In this document: one piece after another, positions 30,995 to 39,707 of the stretch
How the letters are laid out: each line of letters begins with the position of its first letter
How positions within the stretch are numbered: the stretch's first letter is position 1
DNA from: Saprospiraceae bacterium
GTDB lineage: Bacteria > Bacteroidota > Bacteroidia > Chitinophagales > Saprospiraceae
Length of the DNA stretch: 64,000 bases
Reading direction: 5' to 3'
Assembly (NCBI GenBank): GCA_016706365.1
Contig: JADJJU010000024.1
Location: 62,001 to 126,000, forward strand
The notes under the pieces: generated by a model
Seen by the model: the letters and a program-made list of their open reading frames with translations, nothing else
What the model was told of the DNA's origin: nothing
Databases searched by the model: none
Translations under genes and position numbers: made by a program

Positions 30995-32360
30995 TTAAAA
31001 GAAAGTATAATTAAAAGTTATTCCTCCCTGAATGCCATTTATGACAATCAAATAATCATTAGAAAAGAAAGTATCAACAGTTTGTCTGCTGTATCCGTAC
31101 CCAAGATTTGCTAAGATCCTGAATTGATAATTGACAAAATAGTCAGCATTAAAATTAATTCCTGTACTTAAGATCTTTTCAGGCGCAGTTGGTGAGAAAT
31201 TCAAGGAAAATCTTGTCAAATAGGAGACAAATGCACTTCCACTCACTCTGGTTCTTGAGTTGGGAAACCATCCGTATTCCTGACTTAAAGAAATATTAGG
31301 CCCGGGAAAAAATTCCGAATTCTCCTCACATCCTGCACATAAGACTGCAGCGCCTGCCGAAAGAGTTGATATAGACTGCCAGTGTTGATTGAGTGGTCGA
31401 TGCAATTCATATGTCACTCCCAGACTCAATCCAAGATTCGCAACCATATCCAGGCTGCTTTGTGGTGATCTGTAGCTCCAGGATGCAGAAGGGCTGAGCC
31501 CTATAGTAGTGCGTTGACCGGCAAACCGCACATTTCTATACGCATACAGCCAATTGTCATTCAAGACAGTAAAGTACCTGAAATCCTGGTTTCCTACTAA
31601 ACCTGAACCGCTGAACCATTTATCAATTTCTGTCAATTCGTACATCCTCAATCTCCTGAAATCAAAGATTCTCTGATTGCGTACAAAAGCCATGGTCGAT
31701 CCGAGGGCAAATAATTCTTCCTGTGTTAAATCCTGATTCAATATTCCGGCTTCTTTCATATCGTCGACCATAAATTTTGCCAGAAATACATCATCAATAG
31801 GCTCCAGCCTTCCCCATCCAAATTGCAAGGTGGGAGCAACTGCGATGTTAAAATTATTTGAACTACTTCTGGTATTAAGAATCTCATTGCGATTGTATCT
31901 GTAGTCATATGTGCTGGATAAATCGAGTTCGAATCCCCAAAACTTATTAGGAACAAAGTAGTTTCGGTACTCAGTGTTGTAATTAGGAATAAATAGAAAT
32001 CTGCCACTAGCGGAGTCCTGAATAGCGGGACTCTCGGATTTAAATCTATTTAAATTTATGCTACTGTTAAAGCTCAGTAATTGTTGCGCTTGTATTTTTT
32101 CCAGATTTCGAAATCTTGAGTAGGTTCCCGATATGGAATTTGAAAATCGGGAATCTTGAAAATAAGAAGTGTTGTCAAAGTCCAGGGCGGCTTGAGTTGC
32201 CTGCAAGATTTAAGCTACCTTCTAAAGCTTTTCTGTCTATATTAGGGAAGCGAAAGTCTTTGTACTGGTACTGAACTCCTCCTTCCTGAGCCAGAACAGA
32301 ATGAAAAGTGAGTACGGCCATCAGAAGCAGGCATAACTTGGGTAGAAGATTTTTACACAT
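30995..32360 (-). CDS. Outer-membrane beta-barrel protein, frameshifted near the N-terminus
   Basis: The signal peptide MCKNLLPKLCLLLMAVLTFHSVLAQ and about 35 mature residues (32175-32360) are in one frame; the remaining 400 residues (30995 to about 32200) are in another and continue from QATQAALDFDNTSYFQ. Joined, this is about 455 residues with many alternating amphipathic strands (LDLSSTYDYRYNRNE, ILANLGYGYSRQ) and the terminal aromatic NYTFF, as for an outer-membrane barrel. No specific family recognised. A pair of cysteines (VLCAGCEE) in one loop is unusual for such a barrel. It ends at a strong terminator. Confidence 0.72.
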
Positions 32361-32635
32361 CTTGTTTTTTATTTAGGTGAAGAACAATGAACTAAGTGCA
32401 AAAAGGACAAATGAAGGACTGCAAGGCTAATGTAATTTACAGTCTTAGATTGAAGCGCATGATTTCTTATCAAAATTCGGGCGAACATACAGAATTAACT
32501 TTTCATTTTGCAGATATCAGATCAATTGCTAATCTTTTCTTAAGAATTTGGCAATTTTAAGAAATCAAAAAAAGAATTGAATATTCGTTGGTTAATGTTG
32601 GAGTGCTTTAAGTCAACAGTTTGTACAAGGTTTGA

Positions 32636-33886
32636 TTATTCTATCACGTAAATTTCCATTCCCAGCTTCTTCATTTCCTCCCAAAAATCAGGGAAAGATT
32701 TTTGCACTACTTGTGGATCTTCTATGATGACCGGTGCAATCATTGATAGAAGGGAAAAAGCAAGCGCCATCCGGTGGTCATGATATGTAGAAAATTCGGG
32801 CGACCGGGAAAGATTTATTTTTTGTTCCGCATCATATTTAAGCAAAATATCTTCCTCCTCATATTCTGCTCTCAGATGAATTCCGGTTTTTGCCAGCTCA
32901 ATAATGAGTGCCCGAACCCGGTCAGTCTCTTTTACCTTCAAAGTGCTCAAGCCATTGAATGAAAAAGGAATATTCAGCGCTGATAACACAACGGCGAGCG
33001 TCTGAGCAATATCCGGGCAGCGCTCAAAATCGGCTTCGAAAAAATCCGGGTAGATATTTGGCTGTTTACTGATCTGAATTCCATCACTTAGTTCTTTAGT
33101 TTGAACGCCCAAAAGTTTCATAAATGTGGGAATAACAGCATCTCCCTGAAGACTCTGCAAACGAAGGCCCGGAATTTTGATACTCGCAGCACTTGCTAAT
33201 GCTGCTAATCCATAAATATAAGAAGCAGAAGACCAGTCAGCTTCTACCTCTATCTCCATTTCAAATGCCTGTCCGGGAGGTATATGGATCATTCTATCTT
33301 TCCAGAAAGCTTCTATTCCGATTTGATGCAGAAGCTTCATTGTCATTTCTATGTATGATGCAGAAACAACTTTTTCTTTGAGGTGCAGTGTCAGACCTTC
33401 AGGCAGGGCAGTTCCTATCATCATCAGGGCAGATATAAACTGACTGCTGATATCTGCACTTATACTTAATTCTGGATGTCCGGGAGGAGCAGTAAATCCT
33501 TTAACAGCCACGGGCAGAAAACCCTCCTTCTCTACATATTCCAGCTCTGCACCCAGTTGTCTTAATGCTTCTACCAATGGGGCAACCGGCCTTTGTCTGA
33601 GTCTCTCAGAACCCGTCAGGATACAAGGTTTGCCTTTGACAGCTTTATATGCCATGAGAAATCTGATCGTAGTTCCTCCGTGTCCTGCATCCAACACCTC
33701 CTCCTCAGATTGAAGTAAAGCCTGCAATTTGACAGTATCCTCGGCATTGGACAGTGACTTTATCTTCAGTGCTCCACCTGAAATAGCAGACAGGATCAAT
33801 AGCCTGTTGCTGATGCTTTTGGAACGGGATACTTCGACTACACCATTTATTTCTTTAACCGGCCAGGAGAGCTGGTACTTTACCAT
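32636..33886 (-). CDS. aroA: 3-phosphoshikimate 1-carboxyvinyltransferase (EPSP synthase)
   Basis: A 416-residue cytosolic enzyme that joins phosphoenolpyruvate and shikimate-3-phosphate in the shikimate pathway. Seen: SRSKSISNRLLIL (phosphate-binding KSxSNR), DAGHGGTTIRFL (family motif usually AGNAGTTxR), ISSQFISALMM, LKVKETDRVRAL and YHDHRMALAF. The DAGHGGTT variant replaces the usual NAG with GHG, as I recall in several Bacteroidota enzymes. It overlaps the osmC-like gene by 7 bp and is the last gene of phoH-osmC-aroA; aroB lies across the divergent gap. Confidence 0.93.
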   Translation of the reverse strand: MVKYQLSWPVKEINGVVEVSRSKSISNRLLILSAISGGALKIKSLSNAEDTVKLQALLQSEEEVLDAGHGGTTIRFLMAYKAVKGKPCILTGSERLRQRPVAPLVEALRQLGAELEYVEKEGFLPVAVKGFTAPPGHPELSISADISSQFISALMMIGTALPEGLTLHLKEKVVSASYIEMTMKLLHQIGIEAFWKDRMIHIPPGQAFEMEIEVEADWSSASYIYGLAALASAASIKIPGLRLQSLQGDAVIPTFMKLLGVQTKELSDGIQISKQPNIYPDFFEADFERCPDIAQTLAVVLSALNIPFSFNGLSTLKVKETDRVRALIIELAKTGIHLRAEYEEEDILLKYDAEQKINLSRSPEFSTYHDHRMALAFSLLSMIAPVIIEDPQVVQKSFPDFWEEMKKLGMEIYVIE

Positions 33887-34281
33887 TGGTAGGTGATTAC
33901 CTGTTCGAGATCAGGATGTAGAGAAAGCGCTACCGGACAGTTGTTGCCCACATTTTCCAACCATTGTTTTGTCTCTGAATCAAAATTACCCGGTGGCATA
34001 AAAACGGATACTTCCACCTTTTTCACTCTTCTTGGATCAGATGCCATATGCTTGATGACTTTTGCTGATGCCCCCGTGATATCTATCGATTTTTTATTGG
34101 CAGCTAATGCCATTGTGGTCAGCAGACAAGTTCCCAGCGCTGTGGACAGATTATCCGTTGGGGAAAACGCTTCACCTTTTCCGAAATTGTCAATTGGAGC
34201 ATCAGTAACTGCTGTATTGCCACTCGCAATATGTGTAGCCTCAGTTCTCAGATCTCCCAGATATTTTATTTCAGCTGTCAT
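33880..34281 (-). CDS. OsmC/Ohr family protein
   Basis: 133 residues with the OsmC fold. The two redox cysteines of the family are present: one in STALGTCLLTTMA and one in GNNCPVALSLHPD. Members reduce organic or fatty-acid hydroperoxides with thiols in the cytosol. It starts within the phoH stop (ATGA overlap) and itself overlaps aroA, so the three are translated together. Confidence 0.9.
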   Translation of the reverse strand: MTAEIKYLGDLRTEATHIASGNTAVTDAPIDNFGKGEAFSPTDNLSTALGTCLLTTMALAANKKSIDITGASAKVIKHMASDPRRVKKVEVSVFMPPGNFDSETKQWLENVGNNCPVALSLHPDLEQVITYQW

Positions 34282-35315
34282 TCTTCTTCTTTTTCTACTT
34301 TTTCTATTTTGGGTGGAGTGATATTCTCCTGATCCCGGGGGCGGTTGCGCTGATATTCATAATCTTTGTCAGAGCGGTCATATGCCTTTATGATTTCCTT
34401 CACAAGTCTGTGTCTGACCACATCTTCTTCATTGAGATGAATGATACCGATGCCATCCACACCCTTGAGGATATCCAATGCTCTCAGGAGACCTGATTTT
34501 TGGCTGTAGGGTAAATCTATCTGTGTTAAGTCACCTGTAACAATGCACATCGCACTTGGACCCAAACGGGTTAGGAACATTTTGAGTTGTAGAGTTGTAG
34601 CATTCTGAGCCTCATCCAGAATGATGAATGCATTATCCAATGTCCGGCCTCTCATGAATGCCAGTGGGGCAACTTCAATGACACGATTTGTCATCAGGAA
34701 GTTGAGCTTTTCCATAGGAATCATATCGTCCAGCGCGTCATAAAGTGGTCTAAGATAAGGATCAATTTTTTCCTTCAAATCGCCGGGTAGAAACCCCAGG
34801 CTTTCACCTGCCTCCACAGCAGGGCGTGTAAGAATGATCTTTTTGACGACTTTGTTTTTTAACGCTCTTACAGCAAGTGCGACTGCGGTATAGGTCTTTC
34901 CTGTACCGGCAGGACCAATGGCAAAAACGATATCGTTCATTTCCGAGGACTCGACCAGCTTTTTCTGATTCTTTGTTTTAGCCCTGATGATTTTGCCTTC
35001 CCGACCATGAACAATGGCCGTTGTAGGGTTTGTATCCACAGGAATCCGGTTTTCAAAGGGATTATCTCCCTTCATCAAATCTTCCACCTGCTGATAACTT
35101 AGCTCTTTGTGCTCTTTGAGCATGCGCACCATCAGCTCAAATCTGGACTTGGCTTGCTGGGATTCCTTTTTATCACCTGTGATCTTCAGACTATTGCCCC
35201 TGGAAACAAACTGGACATCAGGGAAAGCTTTTTTTAATAAATTCAACTTCACATTGTTCTCACCGTAGAGCTCTACGGGATCAACACCTTCTATGGTTAA
35301 AATAATTTCGCTCAA
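34278..35315 (-). CDS. phoH: PhoH-like P-loop ATPase
   Basis: 345 residues: a short N-terminal KH-like segment, then a P-loop domain with Walker A GPAGTGKT at 134-141 and Walker B FIILDEAQN. ITGDLTQIDLP is the typical late PhoH motif. PhoH/YbeZ proteins are cytosolic RNA-linked ATPases or helicases that work with YbeY. The first codon is a TTG at 35315, since no ATG offers the usual N-terminus. A glutamate/lysine-rich tail follows the domain. First gene of the phoH-osmC-aroA unit. Confidence 0.9.
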   Translation of the reverse strand: MSEIILTIEGVDPVELYGENNVKLNLLKKAFPDVQFVSRGNSLKITGDKKESQQAKSRFELMVRMLKEHKELSYQQVEDLMKGDNPFENRIPVDTNPTTAIVHGREGKIIRAKTKNQKKLVESSEMNDIVFAIGPAGTGKTYTAVALAVRALKNKVVKKIILTRPAVEAGESLGFLPGDLKEKIDPYLRPLYDALDDMIPMEKLNFLMTNRVIEVAPLAFMRGRTLDNAFIILDEAQNATTLQLKMFLTRLGPSAMCIVTGDLTQIDLPYSQKSGLLRALDILKGVDGIGIIHLNEEDVVRHRLVKEIIKAYDRSDKDYEYQRNRPRDQENITPPKIEKVEKEEE

Positions 35316-35536
35316 GCGGGAATGTTTCTATTTGATAAAAAATTGAATATTTAATTCTCGAATAAAGTTAGCATTAGATCGTTTCTACGCAAATTAATTT
35401 ATAGTTAATTTAAATATGTTCAAATACTCCTTTGAAAAACTACGTAAATCAAGCCCTGCTTTGCCTCCTTTTTAACTGAAATAAATCCAAAGTGCTTTCA
35501 TTTTCTGTATGCCTGATTTTTCTCATCCTTCAGTAT

Positions 35537-35544
35537 TACCTTTG
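35537..35544 (+). promoter_or_regulatory. Candidate -7 promoter box TACCTTTG
   Basis: Fits the Bacteroidota TAnnTTTG -7 consensus and lies 26 bp upstream of the small monooxygenase gene, which leads into aroB. Upstream -33 element unclear. Confidence 0.35.
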
Positions 35545-35569
35545 ATCCTTCAGAATCAAAATACACACA

Positions 35570-35860
35570 GTGATCAAACGAATTGTAAAAATGAATTTCA
35601 GGAAAGAGAATGTTCCGGCATTTTTGGAAGTTTTTGAAGCATCCAAAGGGGCAATTTGTTCTTTTCCCGGATGCAGGCACCTGGAACTTTTACAATCAAA
35701 GACTGAAAAGAACATACTTTTCACCTTTTCTGTTTGGGAAAATGAGCATGCACTTGAAAATTATCGACAATCAGAGCTTTTCATTACTACCTGGCGAAAA
35801 ACAAAAGTTCTGTTTTCTGAAAAAGCAGAGGCCTGGACTCTGGAAATGCTGCATCCATGA
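35570..35860 (+). CDS. Small antibiotic-biosynthesis-monooxygenase (ABM) domain protein
   Basis: 96 residues forming one ABM/dimeric ferredoxin-like domain: IKRIVKMNFRKENVPAFLEVF at the start, then CRHLELLQSKTEKNILFTFSVWENEHALENYR. This matches the YgiN/ABM pattern in which a conserved Trp-Glu follows the third strand. Family members are small cofactor-free oxygenases or binding proteins acting on quinols or aromatic compounds. GTG start at 35570, or an ATG at 35591. Its stop overlaps the aroB start (ATGA), so the two are coupled. Confidence 0.75.
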   Translation: MIKRIVKMNFRKENVPAFLEVFEASKGAICSFPGCRHLELLQSKTEKNILFTFSVWENEHALENYRQSELFITTWRKTKVLFSEKAEAWTLEMLHP

Positions 35861-36934
35861 ATTCAATTGCACCCCCTTCCTGGCCCTGGAGTCCTATCTT
35901 GTATGGGAATGTGATCGAAAATGTAAAGGAGCTGGATGTATTGAAACAAGCAGATAAGTTGTTTATCCTCATGGATGACAATACCGAAAAATACTGCTTT
36001 CCCCAATTACTCCCGGCGCTGGAAAATTTGGATTACAAAAGCATTATTATCAGGCCGGGTGAAGCAGAAAAGCAGCTGGAGACCTGTCAAGAGATTTGGA
36101 GAGAGTTGATTAAAGGGGGGTGTACAAGGCATTCGCTGCTAATCAATCTGGGAGGTGGAGTTATTGGAGATATGGGTGGATTTTGTGCTGCAGTTTTCAA
36201 GAGAGGATTCAGCCAGATACAGATTCCAACAACTTTATTATCACAGGTGGATGCCTCAGTCGGGAATAAAACCGGAATTGATTTTATGCACATCAAAAAC
36301 ATCATTGGTGCATTTTCTCCTCCTGAAGCCATTGTGATTGATCCAAAGTTTTTACAGACTTTACCTAGGCGACAATTGGTAAGCGGCTTGGCTGAACTGA
36401 TCAAACACGCATTGATTTATGATAGAGACTTATGGCAAAGATGTCTTTCCTTTGGAAAAGCTTTGGCTTCTCCAACAGCATTTGTCAAAGCTGATTCCGG
36501 AAGCTGTTCGTATAAAATGCGAAGTAGTTGAAAAAGATCCTGATGAGAAAGGGCTGAGAAAAATTTTGAACTTTGGGCACACTGCGGGTCACGGAATAGA
36601 AAGTATGTTACTTGAAGCGGGGACTCCTGTGTTGCATGGTGAAGCTGTAGCGGCAGGAATGATCATTGAAGCCAATATCTCTTGTAAACTGGGATTATTG
36701 AACGAAACAGAATATTTGCTTGTACGGGATTTTCTGGCCGGGATTTTCCCCAAAATTGAGTTGAGTGATGTGCAAATTGAAAAAGCACTGAACTATATGC
36801 AGCAGGACAAAAAAAATAAAGGCAATACGATTTCGTTTACTTTGCTGCAATCTCCCGGAAAAGCAGTTTTTGATCGTATGTTAACAGAATCCGAACTCAT
36901 TCGTCAGGCGATATTAGAATACAAAAGTCTATAA
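35857..36934 (+). CDS. aroB: 3-dehydroquinate synthase, one frame break
   Basis: Two frames, 35857-36531 and 36419-36934, join near 36493 (one A too many in TCAAAGCTG) to give about 358 residues, normal for AroB. NAD-binding loop INLGGGVIGDMGGF, metal/substrate motifs LIKHALIYD, VVEKDPDEKGLRKILNFGHTAGHGIES (zinc ligands E, H, H) are present. The enzyme makes dehydroquinate from DAHP, the second step of the shikimate pathway. Both halves look under full constraint, so the break is likely an artefact. Confidence 0.88.
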
Positions 36935-36960
36935 ATAAAGACAAGCCCCTGATTTCTCAT

Positions 36961-36968
36961 TACTTTTG
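36961..36968 (+). promoter_or_regulatory. Candidate -7 promoter box TACTTTTG
   Basis: Fits TAnnTTTG, 23 bp upstream of the PBP start and just after the aroB stop, followed by the CAC often seen at the start site in this phylum. No firm -33 element. Confidence 0.4.
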
Positions 36969-36991
36969 CACAAAATTCACGGACTACACTT

Positions 36992-39562
36992 ATGGCTCAA
37001 AGGAAAAGTAACCCCCCTCAACCTTCTGCCACCCAGCTTTTATGGGTCAGGCGTCTATGGAAGGCACTTGGTATCGGCATTGGATTTATGGTATTGGTTT
37101 TTATCATTCTATCATTTACCAAACTTCCTTCATTTGATGATCTGGAAAATCCTATTGATGTGTACGCAAGTGATGTCATTGCGGCAGATGGTAAAGTTAT
37201 TGGCCGACATTTCAGCCAAAACAGAGTTCCTGTAGTATATGATTCGCTAAGTCCACATCTTGTAAATGCTTTGATTGCCACCGAAGATGAACGTTTTTAT
37301 TCACATTCAGGAGTAGACTTCCATGCTTTGGCCAGAGTAGGTGTCAGGACTATTTTACTGCGGCAGAAAAGCGGAGGAGGAGGAAGTACTATTACCCAAC
37401 AGCTCGCCAAGAGACTATTTTCAGACAGGGATTTCAGCGGTATGAACCGTGTATTCAGATATTTCAATCTTGTTATCATCAAATTCAAAGAATGGATCAC
37501 TGCCGTCAAGCTGGAACGAAGATATACAAAGGAGGAAATCATTGCTATGTATTTCAATGAGGTAGATTTTATTCACGATGCTTATGGTATTCAATCTGCA
37601 GCGGAAACATATTTTGGAAAGAATCAGCAAGATTTAAAAATAGAACAAGCAGCTATGCTGGTGGGAATGCTTAAAAACCCTGCCTTGTACAATCCTATGC
37701 GCCGACCTGAAATCGCCCAGGACAGAAGAAATACTGTATTGAATCAAATGCGCAAAGCTGACCATATCACCCGGGAAGAATTCGACTCACTCAAAATGAT
37801 CGAAATTGATATGAGCAGATTCAAACGAGCCACGCATAGTGAAGGGCTTGCCAGATACTTCATGATGGAGGTCAAAAGAGAAGTTGAAAAAATCCTGAAT
37901 GATCCTGAACATCGCAAACCGGATGGTTCCAAATACAATATTTACAAAGACGGTCTTAAGATTTATACTACTATTGATACACGTATGCAAAAGTATGCTG
38001 AAGAGGCAATGGTAGAGCATATGACTGAGGTTCAGAAAAGATACAATCAGGAATGGAGAAACAGAGATCCATGGAAGGACGGAGCAGATGATGCACAGAA
38101 GAAGCTTCGTCAGGAATCATTAAAAGCTCAAATGAGAAATTCTGATCGGTACAGGGACTTAAGGGCTTATCATTTGGATGATGTGCTTGTGAAAATCTCG
38201 GACAATTTCAGCGATATCAAACTCAGTGACCGCGATCTTGAATTGATGCATGAAGAGAATTCTTCAAAAGGGACATTTGTGTCTTTACAAAAACAAAATC
38301 GGATCAATTCTGACAGGGTATCCAAGCTGCAGCGTATTATGAAATCTGATTTGTGGGAAGAACTGAGTGCTGCATGGTTAACCTTTGAGAAACAAATGAA
38401 AAAGGATTTTGAGACCAAAGTAAAAATGAAAGTTTTTGCCTACAATCCTCCCTCTTTTGAAAAGGATACAATGATGTCTCCCCTGGATTCAGTACGCTAC
38501 CACAGAATGATTATGCAAGCAGGTGTCCTTGCGGTGGAGCCTTCTACGGGATATATCAAAGCCTGGGTGGGAGGCGTCAATTACCGGTATTTTCAATATG
38601 ACCACATCCGCTCAAGCAGACAGGTCGGTTCTACATTCAAGCCATTTGTCTATGCTGCGGCCATTGCTAATTATGGAATTTCGCCTTGTTTTCCCGTGCA
38701 GGATATACAATATACGATCACTAAAGATGAAGGGAATTTTGGTTTGCTGGAATCCTGGTCTCCAAAAAACTCAGAAGGAAAATTCAGTAACAGAAGCATG
38801 ACACTTTACGAGGGCCTTCGCAATTCTGTCAACTCCGTTTCGGTATTCCTGATGAAACAACTCGGCGATACAGAGCCTATCCGCGGTATGCTTCATTCTA
38901 TGGGTATAGATAGCACAGAGAAAAGACAGGATGGAGGATATAGATTGCCCAAATCTCCATCCATCTGTCTGGGAGCAGCTGATTTGTCAGTGTATGAAAT
39001 GACAGGAGGATATGCAACCTTTGCCAATAATGGAGTATTTAAAAAACCACAATTCATCACACATATTGAGGATCACACCGGGCGTGTAGTTTACCGCGCT
39101 GTTTCGGAGGAAACAGTAGCTTTGCCGTCAGAAGCCAATTATGTTATGGTGGATTTGCTTAAAAATGCATCAGGAGGTGCTCCCGGGATAGGCTCTTTAA
39201 AGAGTGAAGCGGGAGGAAAAACAGGTACGACGAATGATCACGTTGATGGCTGGTTCATGGGAATTACACCCGGACTGGTTGTAGGTACCTGGGTGGGCGG
39301 CGAAGATCGCTGGATAAGATTCAGATCTTTTACCAATGGTCAGGGAAGTCGTATGGCAAGACCGATTTTTGCCGGAATGATGAAAAGAATAGAAGCTGAT
39401 AGCCAGGTGGATTATGATCCCAAACTTCGCTTTTTCATTCCTCCGGAACCCCGGGCCATCGTGACTAAGTGTAGTGAATACAGCAATCCGCTGTATGACA
39501 AAGTCAATTCATCGGGCGAATATGATGAGATAGATGAAGATTTCAAGATGGAGGAATTCTGA
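36992..39562 (+). CDS. Class A penicillin-binding protein (bifunctional transglycosylase/transpeptidase, PBP1A-like)
   Basis: 856 residues. Short cytosolic N-terminus, one membrane helix at about 25-45, GT51 glycosyltransferase domain with ATEDERFYSHSGVD near residue 97 and GGGSTITQQLAKRLF, then a transpeptidase domain with SxxK (STFK near 547), SVN (near 617) and KTGTT (near 743). The enzyme polymerises and cross-links peptidoglycan in the periplasm. A charged linker of about 150 residues (RYNQEWRNRDPWKDG onward) between the domains is longer than in E. coli PBP1A, as I recall common in Bacteroidota. The C-terminus is acidic. Confidence 0.93.
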   Translation: MAQRKSNPPQPSATQLLWVRRLWKALGIGIGFMVLVFIILSFTKLPSFDDLENPIDVYASDVIAADGKVIGRHFSQNRVPVVYDSLSPHLVNALIATEDERFYSHSGVDFHALARVGVRTILLRQKSGGGGSTITQQLAKRLFSDRDFSGMNRVFRYFNLVIIKFKEWITAVKLERRYTKEEIIAMYFNEVDFIHDAYGIQSAAETYFGKNQQDLKIEQAAMLVGMLKNPALYNPMRRPEIAQDRRNTVLNQMRKADHITREEFDSLKMIEIDMSRFKRATHSEGLARYFMMEVKREVEKILNDPEHRKPDGSKYNIYKDGLKIYTTIDTRMQKYAEEAMVEHMTEVQKRYNQEWRNRDPWKDGADDAQKKLRQESLKAQMRNSDRYRDLRAYHLDDVLVKISDNFSDIKLSDRDLELMHEENSSKGTFVSLQKQNRINSDRVSKLQRIMKSDLWEELSAAWLTFEKQMKKDFETKVKMKVFAYNPPSFEKDTMMSPLDSVRYHRMIMQAGVLAVEPSTGYIKAWVGGVNYRYFQYDHIRSSRQVGSTFKPFVYAAAIANYGISPCFPVQDIQYTITKDEGNFGLLESWSPKNSEGKFSNRSMTLYEGLRNSVNSVSVFLMKQLGDTEPIRGMLHSMGIDSTEKRQDGGYRLPKSPSICLGAADLSVYEMTGGYATFANNGVFKKPQFITHIEDHTGRVVYRAVSEETVALPSEANYVMVDLLKNASGGAPGIGSLKSEAGGKTGTTNDHVDGWFMGITPGLVVGTWVGGEDRWIRFRSFTNGQGSRMARPIFAGMMKRIEADSQVDYDPKLRFFIPPEPRAIVTKCSEYSNPLYDKVNSSGEYDEIDEDFKMEEF

Positions 39563-39707
39563 AAAATCCTGCTGAATGTGTATTTTCACGCTGCTAAAGA
39601 TGTGAGATTTTCAGTGCTAAGCCCGGAGAGGATTACATTTCAGGCGTGAAAGAATATTTTATCTATAATATTTTCCTGGCAGAGTCCCGGATTCATCGTC
39701 CCTAAGT

